This document shows, piece by piece, positions 34,099-46,900 of a stretch of 64,000 nt of DNA. The first letter of the stretch is position 1, and each line of letters begins with the position of its first letter. The stretch covers positions 31,694,501 to 31,758,500 of the forward strand of contig NC_080567.1 of the NCBI RefSeq assembly GCF_030253575.1. The letters are read 5' to 3'. The notes beneath the pieces are model-generated. The model was not told the DNA's origin, searched no databases, and was given only the letters and a program-made list of their open reading frames with translations. Made by a program: the position numbers and the translations under genes. The DNA comes from Rhododendron vialii. Its lineage: Eukaryota > Streptophyta > Magnoliopsida > Ericales > Ericaceae.

Positions 34099-37000
34099 CT
34101 AATTCATGTGAATTGGAGTAGCAGTGGGAGTCTCCATCACTTGTATTTTCTGCTTAGGCTTCGCAGACATGAATTTGCTAATGGCAGGCTTCACATTTTC
34201 CACAATCTTGATTATCGCCAAAAACAGGACCCTGTACAAAACCACCATACCCAGCAAGATCCCAAGATCAACCCACTTGGAATACCCCATTTCCACCTGA
34301 AATTCATTTTTCAAAATATATTCACCGGTGATAACGCCCCTTCGCCCAGTTTGGTTACTCGGAAAAGTCAGTCCTTGAAATTCGTTCTTGTACATCCCTT
34401 GATACGCGTACTTGTGGAACGCTATGTAGTGCAAAGGGTATTTCCAGAATGGCTTGGGGAGGTCGTTTGGTAACCGGAAAAATCCCCCTCCTAGTATCAT
34501 TAAGCCCTGGATTCCTGCACCTGTGATTATGCCCATGAGGAAATTGGGCACAATGCTCGCGACGATCATCATTAGGCTTTCTACAAGGACCATGCAGGTG
34601 AATAGAACCAAATCAAAGTACAAGAAGTGTTTGAATCCTGGACGAAGTCCGCTTAGGTAATAGGCTAGCGCTCCGGGAATAAGTGAGATTAGGAGCAAAT
34701 ATGGCACGGCAGAAAGTGTGTTGGCTATGACAAATGCAGTGGTACCATAGTGCCCATTCAATCTTTCCCTTTCAAACACCTGCGGTCATTTGGAGGGAAG
34801 TTCATCAGTAAAGCGATTTCTATGTTCTGAATTCTGATTCTTTTTTAGTCGGTCTGACTCACAAGACACTTCAAAGCTAAACCGGGGAAATATCGAGCCC
34901 TCACCCTCGCGGGCGTACTGAACAATTTCTGTGCATGTAGCACAACTGAAGCATCATTGGGTAGAAAAAGAATACTACTAATCACTAAGGAAACTGCGTA
35001 AAATAGTGGGCACATTTCACCAAATTTACATATGCACCACAAACTTTTTTAGTTTGAGCAAACCTTTTGGGTACTTGGAATGTCTGATCAATGGGTTCCA
35101 CGAAATGATTCATTTGAGCAAAAGATAGGTAGAAGGAGGATTGTGATGCTTTATACCTTCATATCCTCCACAAATGAAGGGAAGCCACCAATTGTCATGA
35201 AAGTGAGGAATGAAGCAATGAACATGAGCATCGCACCTCTGGCCTGGAAATGATCGAAACCGTCATTATCAGCTGAAATTTATTGGTTGAAGTCTGTTTG
35301 TTTCAGCAGAAATTTAATGCTACCTGGATCGAACTGTTCCCCGATCCAATGTCATAGAAGATAGTGCCGACGCCTAACGACAAGGTGACATAGATTGCAA
35401 GACGCAGCCAGTAATAACCAAGATCGCGAGACATGTTGACAGAAGACCTTTTGGTGAGAACAACGCATTGGGTGAAGAAGCTAGCATGGCTTCTGCTCTT
35501 CTCAATTGATGATCCAGTACCACCCTGAAGTTATCCCACAAACAATAAGTGATCATTGTTTTAAGTATAGAAACTAGATTGAATTCACGACAGAAAAGAT
35601 AGGTTTTAAAGGTATTTGCTTCGTTACCCATTTACATATTTCTGAAACTTGTCTTTTAACTTCTTGGTAGCCATCAGAAGATTTAAACGATGTTACGAGA
35701 ATTTCGATCACTTCCTCTGTTGCTCTCTTTCCTTTCGAACCCTGTTCTATGTCCTGCTATAATATCACATGATCTAGTATAAAATATACTGCGTAAACTT
35801 GCATACTTATAAGAAATTGAAATGCAATTAAAACCAAGTTGCAGTACTAATTGGTGTGTTACCTCGTCAAAATCCTTGTTTATTGTTCTAAGGAAGTGGT
35901 CTGACGGATTCTGAAGAGTAGGGCAAGGGAAACCATTTGATGCGAAAAACTACATCAATCAAAATCAAGACCAATTAGTCGTATCAAACGGTTTGGAAAA
36001 AAAAAAGTATGCCTGCAATTTAAGGAATTCTCTGTGCTTTTACCTCATTTGTCGCGTTAGCACGGCCAAAGTACACCACTCTACCCGAGGACAAGAGACA
36101 AAGGTTGGTAAACAGACCGAACACTTCGCTGCTCGGCTGATGAATGGACGTGATGATAGTCCTCCCCTCTCTCTGCTCTAGTTTCGTGATTCTGCTCATG
36201 ACATAGTAGGAAGCTGCGCTATCTAGCCCGCTTGTTGGCTCGTCGAGGAAAAGGAGCTTCGGGCGCGTCAGAATCTCGATGCAGATGCTCACTCGCCTCT
36301 TTTGGCCCCCGCTGAGGCCTTTGGCTCCCCACCCTCCGATTCTCGTGTTCATGGAATCCTGCAATCCCATCTCTCTTATCGTCATCTCCGCCCTCTCCTT
36401 TTTTTCAGATTTCGTCATTGAGTTTGGGAGTTGGAGCTGAGCGGAGTAGTACACGGCTTCCTTGACCGTCAGCGTTGTGATCAAAGTTTCCTCTTGAGTC
36501 ACATAAGCCTTGTTTAATGAAATGCAAAACAAGTATGTTAAAGTGATGGTGAGAATTATAAAGATTACAGACAATTAATTTTGGCTTTCCAATTTTATTT
36601 TTTTTGGCTAAACAGGGCGCTCCACTTTTAACATGAAGTGGAGCATTTGCGTACAAAAGTGAAAAACGAAAATCAATTTCCTTAATTTTGTTGGTAGGTT
36701 TATATTTTGCTTACTGATGTTCCATAAGCCAAAGTCTGTGTGCGACCGTTAATCAGAATATCACCAGACTGTCTAGTATTGGCTCCCAATCTCCCTGCAG
36801 TTTATCAGCAGATTTCAACAAACAGTTCCTTAATTATTTACTAATTTATCAAAATTTGCACTCTTAACCGATTGTTTAGTACCTGCTAAGGCATCAAGAA
36901 GAGTGGACTTGCCACAGCCGGAAGGGCCCATTATGGCCAAGACCTCACCGGGCTGAGCGTAGCCCGTGAGGCCTTGAATGATGGGTCTCCGGCTACCCTT

Positions 37001-37237
37001 AGCATCTGGAACTGTCACCCATAAATCTTCCCACGTCAAGGAAATGCCGTTGTTGGCATTCGACGGAGGTCCAACTCCAACAACCTGAGGAGCTGCTTCT
37101 CCATGGTTTGGCGTTGGAGTGGTTTCCAACTCTAGTGGGTTAATTTTGATTTCGAGGCTACTATGTCTGGCTGATGAGTTGGAGTTCAGTTGAGAGTCAG
37201 CAACATATGGTTCCATGGAGTGATGAAGGGAAGCCAT
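34099..37237 (-). CDS. ABCG half-size ABC transporter, intact (copy beta-3)
   Basis: Eight exons: 36883-37237, 36715-36794, 36044-36508, 35863-35949, 35628-35753, 35324-35524, 35157-35243 and 34099-34779. All have GT-AG borders and consistent phase and give 693 residues, usual for the family. The nucleotide-binding domain comes first: Walker [10 protein letters not shown] (104-112), Q-loop VTQEE (about 148-152), signature LSGGQ (210-214), Walker B LLFLDEP (230-236), D-loop, and H-loop His268. Six membrane segments follow, from exon 6 (YYWLRLAIY) through exon 8 ([14 protein letters not shown]). ABCG half-transporters work as dimers, often at the plasma membrane exporting lipids or other hydrophobic compounds. 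The sequence resembles the group annotated as ABC transporter G family member 1-like (tobacco WBC1 type); the substrate cannot be read from it. It is the only unbroken member of the local cluster. Confidence 0.93.
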
Positions 37238-37298
37238 AGCTAGATGTATTCACGAGAGAGAGAGAGAGAGAGTTGCTTGTGGCTTTGAGATGGCAGAG

Positions 37299-37307
37299 TT
37301 TATATAG
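37299..37307 (-). promoter_or_regulatory. TATA box of the intact ABCG gene
   Basis: CTATATAAA on the minus strand, about 62 nt before the ATG. The same box is kept in beta-1 (16940-16948). A short GA/CT run lies between box and ATG. Confidence 0.6.
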
Positions 37308-38599
37308 ACTTGTTAGCTTTGGAAAGGAAGTACGTACATGCAGAACATCAAAGAGAAATTTCCCATTACTTCCTAGGTTACTGGAGGATAAATAGAATAG
37401 CATATACTCAGTTTTAATATGCAATTATGATAAGTGAAAAACAGAGTTACCTATGCTATTTAATTTTAGTTGGCAACCCCACCTAGGAAGGAAGTTCGTC
37501 TTTAGAAATTTTAGAAATCTGCAGAACATAATTCACACAGGATTTAGGGAATCAATAATGCTATGGTGACTATGTTTGTGGGTACATTGCGAATTGTCTT
37601 AAGGAAAAATTATTTTGTGCTCAAGAGCATTGCTCAAGAGTATCGAATAACCTTTATGTCTTTAGTGCATGGGTGGAATAAAATGAAATGTGCCCCACCC
37701 ACATTTTCCTTACAATTCAGGAATGACAACTCACACGATATCCTAACTGGGTCATCCAATGTGGTCACCATAGTATTGTCGTTAGAAAATACTAAAAGGA
37801 TTGAAAGCACAATATTGTTGATTTGCTGACAACGTAATTTACAGATCGAATTTACAGATCGAGGGCGAGTTCACGCTAAATTTTGCTGTGTTCAGAATAA
37901 CGCCAAAATACCAGTTGTTCTTGGTAAAAATTCTAAGGTGTATCTAAATGGTATTTTTGAACATTCCATTTTGACAATTCAGACAAGATCCAGTCTTCAC
38001 AGTGTAGACAACAAATCAAAAATGCCATTTACACGAGTTATATGTATTTATTTCACTAGGATGAAAATTACAAAGATTTTAATCAGGTCGAGACGAGAAA
38101 TATTTAGGCATACATCGCAGCCCATAGGTGGAGCGCCGACCCGCAACGCTCCAACGACTAGTTAGATGTGCCACCACGTGTTGCACAGATCTTATATCCG
38201 TCAATGATAAGCACACGCGTCATAGGAATTAACTGCATTAATTTCATCCACACATTTAAGAGCAAGCCGTACGTGCGAGGGATCGAGGGTAACAAGATGA
38301 CAAGCCTTGGCTCAAACGTTTTTCACGCGGATGCAAATTTTCCAAACTGATGTTACAATGGTATTTGTTCGATAGTACAACAACACTCCTAATTAATAGG
38401 GGACATAAGAAGCCAGAACTTATGATTAAGATATTCTCCTGTGTATAGTTCATTGCATTTTGCAAATCCCCATGACCCCATCCATCTTCACAGGTGTACA
38501 AATAGCTACCAGGGAGAACAGAGATTCCTCGGAAAATTAAGATTCCAATTTGAGATACTATATGCGGGAGTTTTGTGGGTATAAAAAAGGTGGTGTTCC

Positions 38600-39105
38600 A
38601 TTTTCTTCCGGAAAAACCTTCTTTTTGAAAAAAAAAAAGGTAATTTCAAGTTAAAAAATTATGTATTTACACAAATAATATTACTACCAATATGGAACTT
38701 GTTTAATAGATCTCATTGAGATCTTTTAAACGGTGCGAAGAAATTGAAAAATTATTTTTTATCTTTGTTATATTTGATTTTCAAATGGGAAATGATAATG
38801 CCAAAACTACTTTTGTTCCTACCAAAACTCATTCATTACATGACTTAATTGCCCACCACTACACCACTTACTTTACAAAAATACCCCTTAAAATCTCATA
38901 ATAATCCTCTGGATTTGAAAGGGCATTTTCGTAAAGTAAGTTATGTAGTAGAGGGCAATTAAGTCATGCAATGAATGAGTTTTGGCATGAAAAAAAAGGG
39001 TTTTGGCAGGAACAAAAGTGGTTTTAGCATTATCAGCTCCCTTTCAAATTACCTTCTTTTTGAAATAGAAGATTTTGGAAGAAAGCGGAACAGAGCCTAA
39101 ATCAG
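38600..39105. mobile_element. MITE remnant interrupted by a younger MITE
   Basis: Counterpart of 18560-18805: CTTCTTTTTGAAAAAAAAAAAGG at the left and TTCTTTTTGAAATAGAAGA...GAACAGAGCCTAAA at the right. A 255-bp element with its own target duplication separates the halves. Confidence 0.6.
38787..39041. mobile_element. MITE with 8-bp target duplication
   Basis: Ends GGGAAATGATAATGCC and, in complement, GGGAGCTGATAATGC, with a long inner inverted repeat (CATTCATTACATGACTTAATTGCC). TTTCAAAT lies on both sides (38779-38786, 39042-39049). The left duplicate has no insertion here. The 8-bp duplication would suit a hAT element. Confidence 0.85.
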
Positions 39106-39509
39106 TAGGCCACGTTTTTTCGCGAAGACGTAATTATTCATTGGTCTTGGGCACCAATAAGCAATGCCCCAACCCCATTTTCTGCCATACATTACTATAA
39201 GTTTGTAAGATTTAGGTACTTATAATTGGGTCTTGCAAAAATGTGCGTTGGAGAAAGGTTGTGGGTCACTGCCACAAACCTAAAAAAATTTATTGGAGGT
39301 GGGTGAATGGTGATGAAGAGAGTTCGAATTTCGGTTCTTTTGTTCGTACTGTGGTTGGCGCGGAATATAATTTCTGGGTAGACTTTTGTAGCCTATAATT
39401 AAGACGAAATTTGTTGGGGCACGTATGGTACTTGTTTAACTTACTTGTTTAACTTTAAGATAAGATAAGACAAAAACGATAGTACCGGTAGAAACTTATT
39501 ATTCATGGC

Positions 39510-39680
39510 TCCATGTGATTTCGGCCGTCCGTTTCGATATTGAATAGTTCAAATTTAAATAAAAAAATTTCGAAAAAGAGTTTAATCATTAACATCTTGA
39601 CCTTCCAAAACACTTTTAGACAACTACAACCAGTAACGTAAACAACTATTTACGACGGAACCATAAAAAAGATTTTCTCG
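39510..39680. mobile_element. MITE fragment of the GAGAAAATC family
   Basis: Colinear with 19215-19375; ends AAAGATTTTCTCGTACC. Confidence 0.5.
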
Positions 39681-40304
39681 TACCGATATAGTATCATGGT
39701 TGTAAAACGCCAGATAAGAGCAATCAGACTCGTGCTTGAGCTACGTCCATCGAAGAAAGAGAAGGGCATTTTACTATTGCACAAAGAAGATTATTTCAAC
39801 GCTCTGCTCTCGCCTTAAGCTCTCAATCTCTACAAGTTCTTAACTTAAATCACAAGACTATACACATTATGCTTGACATTACAAAATTTGAGTCAGAGGC
39901 GCTGCTCTTGAATCCCCGATGTGCCTCAATCCATCTACAGGACATCCTCGAAAACTTGGAGATTATACCAATAAACGCGAGACACCTGATCACAATAATG
40001 TTTTTTTTTTTTTCTGAACAAAACATACTTGAATTGTTTCTTTGCTTCTTTTCAACTTGAGGCGTGCCGCTAGCTGTCTCTTTTATCAATAGCTAGGAGC
40101 CTAGGACCAGGCGGCCGTCGACAATTTGGCCCACAGCAGGTGAACGTCCACTGTCATGAAAATTACTTCCTGGAGAGTACAGACCAGTCGTACACAAGGA
40201 GCCCTAGCTACCTCAAATTCCTCAAAACGAATACGGCCCACCAGCCTTTGGCCTTGTTTTACATGGAAAACCGAAGTGTATATAACATTAATCTAGAGTA
40301 ATTC

Positions 40305-40545
40305 GCAGCGGCCGCCGAAAATTACTCCTGGCCCTCTTGGCCGCATCGAATTGCACTTGGCCGCCAAGTGTCAATCGGTGCGGCCAAGTGCAATTCGTAG
40401 CGGCCGAGTGCAATTCAATGCGGCCAAAAGTAATTCTTTGCCATGAATAATTCTTTGAGGCCAAATGTAGTTCTTTTCGGTCAAGAGTAATTATTTGCGG
40501 TTAGGAGTAATTCTTTGCGGCAAATAGTAATTCTTTGTAAATTTC
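40305..40545. repeat. degenerate tandem repeat, GGCCAAGTGCAATTC type
   Basis: About nine units of roughly 20-25 bp (GCGGCCAAGTGCAATTC, GCGGCCAAAAGTAATTCTTT and variants). The first units are in reverse orientation (GAATTGCACTTGGCCGC). It starts exactly where similarity between the two duplication blocks ends. Confidence 0.75.
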
Positions 40546-40549
40546 TAAT

Positions 40550-41150
40550 CTTAGCCATTGGCTTCAATGGTTGAGATGGAGTGTCTTTTTTGTATCCTCA
40601 GAACGCTCCCCTGTATGTATATTCTTCAAATTAGCACAGAATTTGAAAAAATTTGGTATTCTAATCTCTCTCTTTTTTTGAAAAATCGTAAAGACATTAA
40701 TGTACAGTTGTGATGAGTAAATAAATCCACATGACAATTGTGTAATATGTACAAAAAGTGTTAGTACTTTACTGAAATGAGGAAAATGAGCCTAAACCAT
40801 TGGATCAAAGTAATCATGCATTGCAATAACTTATCTTCTGTTAAATATGGACGAGCCCTACACCATTGTGTTATGTACTATAGAAAATTATGTTAAATAA
40901 GAAAATTAACTCCAATGCGAAAACACAGGCATATGTATATTTTCATTGGCTTTCAACTTTTAACCTAATGAAGGCGAAGATGAAACTATGACTTAAAATC
41001 AAGATACAACAAAATCAATACATTTGTTGCCACCAACATATTGTAATGAATCAAATAACCAAATATATAATTAATTAGATTTTTTTCCTTCAATCACTCA
41101 GCCAATTAAATATTTAGCAATTTGAATACATTTCAAAAAATGACAGGGCC

Positions 41151-41221
<71 letters not shown>

Positions 41222-42060
41222 CACTAAACGTATGTGTGTGAGAGAGGAACCAGTTTTGGATTCAAAATTGGAATTTGTTTTGGAATTAACGTGTGAGGGA
41301 GAGAAAGACAACCCTAATATTTTTTTACTGATAAATGTTGTTAGAAAAGTAAGGAAAAATCGAAAATAAGGAATCATAATAAGATTATGAAACATTAATT
41401 TTAGTTTTTCATTCAAATATTTATTTTTTTCAAGTATATTTCTAGTCTTACTACTCGTAAATTTCAGCTATAAAAAAATATGTACAAATCTGATGGTTCA
41501 AAATATAGAGAATTCAAAAATCGCTGCTCCATATTATATAGATTTGCCTAAAGTTCCTCTGTTACCAAAAAAAAAAAAAAGAGTTCATAATTTTAAAAAC
41601 AAATACCCATACCTAATTCCTCCATCGAACCCTAGACCCTCGAATTCTCATACCCAAACAGAAATAAAATGAAGAGGAGGAGGAGGAGGTGGTGGGCGAC
41701 TGTAGGGAAAATGGTATGGTGAGAGAGGGATGGAAACTGAGAGACACATGTCTCTCGGGTGTATGATTGATGGGTAATTATTCAGCATTCTCGAGTACCA
41801 TGTGGCGTTGCTTACATGATACTCACATCCATTTACGTAGAGAAAAATTATTCAATAAGATATCATTCTTTTTTGTTTAGTGATTGCGAAATAAAGAGTA
41901 ACCCACGAGGATCTATTATTTACAAAAAGTACACATAGCGATGTCACAGAATATTCAGAAGTAAATAAATCATAGAGGAGGGCAAGCTTTGATGAATCCC
42001 ATTAGTTGGTGACATGGCAAAATTCAAGTTCATGTTCCCAAAGGGCCAAACCCAAGGATT
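40550..42060. other. non-genic stretch with a (TA)n(GA)n microsatellite
   Basis: AT-rich intergenic DNA. The only clear structure is the pure array of about 14 TA and 16 GA units at 41155-41219. The frames here are short and compositional. Confidence 0.6.
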
Positions 42061-42068
42061 TATTAAGG

Positions 42069-42191
42069 AAATTGATTTTTGCGTTTCACTTTTTATTGAT
42101 GGCGATCCAATTTTAAAGTAAAGTTACTAGTAACTTCATAAACAAAATGGAGCGACATCAGTAAAAAGTGGAGCGCGAATATCAATTTCAT
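42069..42191. mobile_element. short hairpin MITE
   Basis: GAAATTGATTTTTGCGTTTCAC at the left pairs with the complement of GTGGAGCGCGAATATCAATTTC at the right. Related words (AAGTGGAGCG, GCGCGAAAATCAATTTTC) occur in intron 2 of both beta ABCG copies near 16200-16265 and 36610-36680. Confidence 0.6.
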
Positions 42192-42889
42192 TTATTAATA
42201 TCTATAGGAACCGTGTTATGTATAGGAGAAGGGAAAGGGTCCTGTTCAGCTGTTGGACTCCCAATCGGTTCAGTCCAGTTTGGACCCGTTTGTGGGTCCT
42301 TTATGGGTCCGATACAATGATAATAGTTCATATTTTAGAGTTCATCGAGAACATTGACCACGCTAAAAATTATGTTAATCGGATATCGTTTGATATGGTT
42401 TCAAAATACATTTATCTTCGGCGTCAAGGAAAAATAAAGCCGAAAAATAAATAATTCTGAAAATTGGAGAAAATGCCAAAATTGCAAATGAGAAAGAAAA
42501 TTTCCAAAAAGAACCAATTAAAAAGGAATTACCAACTCAGAGTTATTAACGTTTCAAAACTTTCCTAAAACGGTAAAAATATCAAATTAAAGACCTAAAT
42601 GAGAGAATTAGGCCGAAAAATTACATCTGCACGACTTAGGGTCGTAAGTATTGACCGAATTGCAAAACATAAGTCAGTCCACAAAGTTTGGGCCCAATCT
42701 AAACTTGCCCGGATTTGCAATTAAGTATCGTTTCGGCTTCCGAGACTTCGACCGGTCCAATTAATCATGAAATTGGGCTTTCACGTGTTCTACGTCATAC
42801 AGTAAAATATTTAATCTGAACTCAACAAAATTCAATAAAAATAAACCAAAAAACAAACCAATAACCTAAAAACATGAAACGCAAATCCT

Positions 42890-43056
42890 CCCGGCTTCTA
42901 TTACGCCTACATGTCAACATTTCGTTGGAGGTCCAAACGCACCGGATAAGACTAGCTGGAGAAGATCAGACGCATTTCTTGAACGAAGACATGCGCATGC
43001 TCTGTTTCTATGCACCCATCTATCCAGAGGGAGGAGAGGAGAGTAGGCTAATACAG
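42890..43056 (+). promoter_or_regulatory. possible 5' untranslated exon of the MenA-type gene
   Basis: An exon-like stretch ends AATACAG before a GTACCC donor at 43057. The matching acceptor GTTGTAG at 43931-43937 lies 25 bp before the MenA ATG. The ATG-initiated frame through this stretch (from 42874) does not join in phase to the protein, so if spliced it is leader. Inference only. Confidence 0.35.
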
Positions 43057-43962
43057 GTACCCACTCATCTTCTCCATATATAAATATAAAGTGTGCAATT
43101 TAGCAGTAATTGTACTGTTATGTTTCGTCTTGCAATCTTCTTCTGTATATTTTAGGTGAAGTTTGTAATTGTATCAATGGGACTCATAAAATTAAGCTGT
43201 ATAAATTGCTTGTGGTTGAATGCATCATTACGGGGCCAAAATGAGGAAATGGGTTCTTTGATTCTCAAAGTATTGCCACTGCGACAAACATTTGAAAAAT
43301 CTAAGTTACTACCTTGCTATTAACATACTCTGTTATAGTATGAGCAATATTTCGGAAAAAGGAGGTTGAGAGTTCAACTCATCTTCCAAGATGCTAATCT
43401 AACTATTCTAACAATATTGACTTTCCCCGATAAAAAAATTATTTTGGAAGAGAAGAGAAGAGAAGAGAGAAGTTTCCATCGGGCTGCATTGCTCTAAGGC
43501 TGTGTATGGATTATGAATTTATGGGCGGTTCTTCCGTAAAGGGAAAGGAAAATGACGAGGATCGAATAAAAGAGCTTCTTCTCTTCATCAATTAACTTCT
43601 TTTATTGTTCAGTGTCTTTCATTTACCCTCCATAAATCCCTCTACAAATAAAGGTCTCAAACACAGACTAAATGCTGGTGCCTCTAGCATTTTACCATTT
43701 CATATTCTGTGTCTGAATTACTTACTCCAGTTTACTTGTAAATTTGGACATGTAAATGATTTCTTGGAATTTTCTCGCTTTTTTTTTCTTGGTTTAGGAG
43801 CATTTAAGGGTAGTTTTTTTTTTTTTTCTCTATGTTATCTCACTGTTGATAATTTACTCCATAGTCGGTTTGATTGATGTGGTTGGAATTCACTCTCCGT
43901 GCATAGGACTGAGCATTGATCTTTACATTCGTTGTAGGTACTATGCATTCAGAGGGCTACCA

Positions 43963-46900
43963 ATGGCATCTACATTCTGTAACCTAATAAGCATTGGATC
44001 TGGTCAAAAGAAACTCGGCCATTACCTCTTGAATCAGAACAACAATGCAAGGCAAGTTTCACTCGCTTGTATGCCAATTCTTACAAGACATGGATTCGGA
44101 TGTGAATGGTGAAACACGGCCACTAAAAGCATCTATTATCTGTGTTTGGCCTTTTTTTTTACAGTTTTTAGGATGCGTACTTCAATAGAGAACTAAGCTT
44201 TACTATTACTAACTGGTTTATAGATAGTTAAGCTTCATACCTATGGGATGGTTTTGGAATCCACAATAAATTAGGGAATTTGCTTCATGTCATCTACAAG
44301 CATGAGGTTAATTTCCATTGCCATTTTTTTTTTTTGGTCAAACGGAAAAGTATTTCCATTGCCATTTGATTGTTTGTTTGGTTGCATAATGTCTGGAGAA
44401 ATTCAATCTCAATAGGTGGTGTTGTTATGAAGTTTAAATTTCCAATCTGTCCTGTCATAGCATATATTTTGTGATTAACATGACCTTACTTTCTGGAATG
44501 ACTAGCATATTTTTCTTCTCAGGCGTTGTCGTAGAGTCCCTTCGTCGTATGTTGTCCAAAGGTCATCTTCTTGTCACCACAAAACAGAAAGCTGTCTGAA
44601 TAGAGCTCATAAAAGACGACTGGCAACGCGGCGGCATCAATGTAGGTGCACTTCCTTCAAGAATGGAGAAGAACATCTTCAAAGTACTTCTGAAGTGAAG
44701 ACGGAAGAGTACATTTCAAGAGCAACCTTGATATGGAGGGCGATCAAACTACCAATTTACTCTGTTGCCCTGGTTCCTCTCACTGTGAGTTTCTTTCTAA
44801 CACTTGATAGTGTTGACGAAACAAGAAAGAAGCTTATTTGATGCTATCATATAGATTCAAGTTTGTGACGAACTAGTGCTGCAATTCACATTGGTTGGAC
44901 GCTTGTGAATACGAATCTATCTTTGTTTTTCTCCGCAACCAATCTTCTCATTTATGCTCGATATCTTCTGAAACCTTTATGCTCAAATCTTTTTCTATAG
45001 AAAAATAGAACGAGAAGTCTTTACTAAGGATTTTAAGGCCAAGAATCAGCTGGAATTCACATTGGTCGGATGCTAGTGATTGATTGGGAGAGAACACATT
45101 TTATCGTTGTTCAAAGCTTGAATTGACTAATGAATAATGGTTGCCCCTTGTGTGTTCTTCTACATTGCTTTTCCGAGAAAGCGCGCAGGATATTGGCTGC
45201 TTTCTTGTGGTAGATAGCAAAATCATCATTTTCACTTCAAGCAGTAATTCAGCAAGTTAGTCATTTTATCAAGTTAATTTTGGCCAAATAGCTTAGTATC
45301 TTGAACGGAAACAATATGAATCTCTTCAAATCAGTATTCACTTGACCTCAAATGGTTTTGCACCCACAATCTGAATGACATGTGTTATGTTTTTGCTTAA
45401 ATCTCTATTGTTTGTACCATAACAGGTTGGAAGTGCAGCTGCTTATTTGCAGACTGGCCTGTATTCAGCCAGACGTTATTTTGTGCTCTTGGCTTCTTCA
45501 GTTCTCGTCATTGCCTGGTTAAATTTAAGGTGAGATGCCATATCATTTCATGTAGTTCAGTCTATGATGTCTTGAATATTTGCTATTGATTGGGTTCCCT
45601 CCCTCCCTGCATGTTAGAATTATTTTTTCACTTTGGTTCTCCTTTCCCATAATTTGTGCAGCAATGATGTTTATGATTATGATACTGGTGCAGATACGAC
45701 CAAAAAAGAGTCAGTTGTAAATATGGTTGGCAGGTAGGGCTGTTGGAAAGTTTCATATTTCTATATTAAATGACTTCTTGTTATGATTTGTCTCAGGCTA
45801 ACTGTGTCATGTATTGCATTTTTTGAAGCCGAACGGGAACTCTACTTGCTGCCTATATGTTACTTGCTCTGGGTTTTGTGGGACTGGCTTGGGTTTCTGT
45901 GGGGGCTGGAAATGTGCGTTCAATGTTATTACTGGCTTGTGCAATCACTTGTGGTTATATATATCAGGTACTAAACATCCCTTCTGGAGCTGGTTAATTG
46001 ATGACATGTTAGGAATGTTGAAAATATATATCACTCGATCCTTTCTCCATTTATCTTATGCCACAGTCTGATGCCAACATCACAGCCTATCCTTGCCCCT
46101 GCACCCTAATGGTACCATGCTGCCACCGGCCCCCCAACCCCCCCCCCCCCCCCCCCGGTTCCTTCCAGGAAACCTTTGTTATCCGAAATGGGTATACTGC
46201 TGGATTTGTGTTGGGTATACTGTGGGGCAAACCCATCACTAACTATCCTAGCAAGATCTATTTCTCGTAACCTTGACTCTTCTCCATATATTTCTAATGG
46301 TACTGATTGGATTTGTACTGTAAGCTTCTGGTTTTGTGACACTCTTCTGGTCAAACCATGAACTACACAAAGTTCTTCACAATGTAATGAAAATTTCTCT
46401 GACTTCTTGGTTTTGTATGCAAATCAATGTCTCCTATTTGAACATCCTTAAGAGAACTCTCAAGCCATGTCTTTTAGTAGTCCTACGAGCAACAACTACA
46501 AGTGCTTCCAAGGAGTCATTGCCATCATTTTGCTTGGTGAAAGTACCCATCAGGCTTTGGTAATGGAAGAGACCCGTTTTGTATTTTACCAGTTTGAAAC
46601 TATCATTGTTGCAGTGCCCACCATTTCGGTTAAGTTATCAAGGATTTGGGGAACCCCTGTGCTTCGCCGCATTTGGCCCATTTGCTACGACAGCTTTCTA
46701 CTTACTGCAGAGCAGCACAAGGTTGTAGCTACATATTACTTGATAATCTTAGATTTCAGTTCACAAACCTTTTGTGAGTTGATTTTGGGTGATTAATACA
46801 GTGAGCTTCCCATAACTGGCACAATCCTTTCTGTATCACTCCTTGTTGGCCTCACCACAGCCCTAATCCTCTTCTGCAGTCACTTTCATCAGGTATCATT

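Larger units (their letters stand above)
36227..40300. repeat. segmental duplication, right copy (partner 15793-21420)
   Basis: Covers exons 1-3 of the intact ABCG gene and about 3 kb upstream. It lacks the solo LTR and the Harbinger-like element of the left copy and has its own MITE at 38787-39041. The left partner breaks off inside exon 3. Confidence 0.9.

Noticed and set aside
42874-43083. 69-codon frame upstream of the MenA-type gene
   Set aside because: Does not join in phase to the protein and resembles no family; more likely leader sequence.
46058-46354. Frames on both strands around the poly-C tract in the MenA-type intron
   Set aside because: They lie within intron 5 and depend on the poly-C run; flanking exons join in phase without them.
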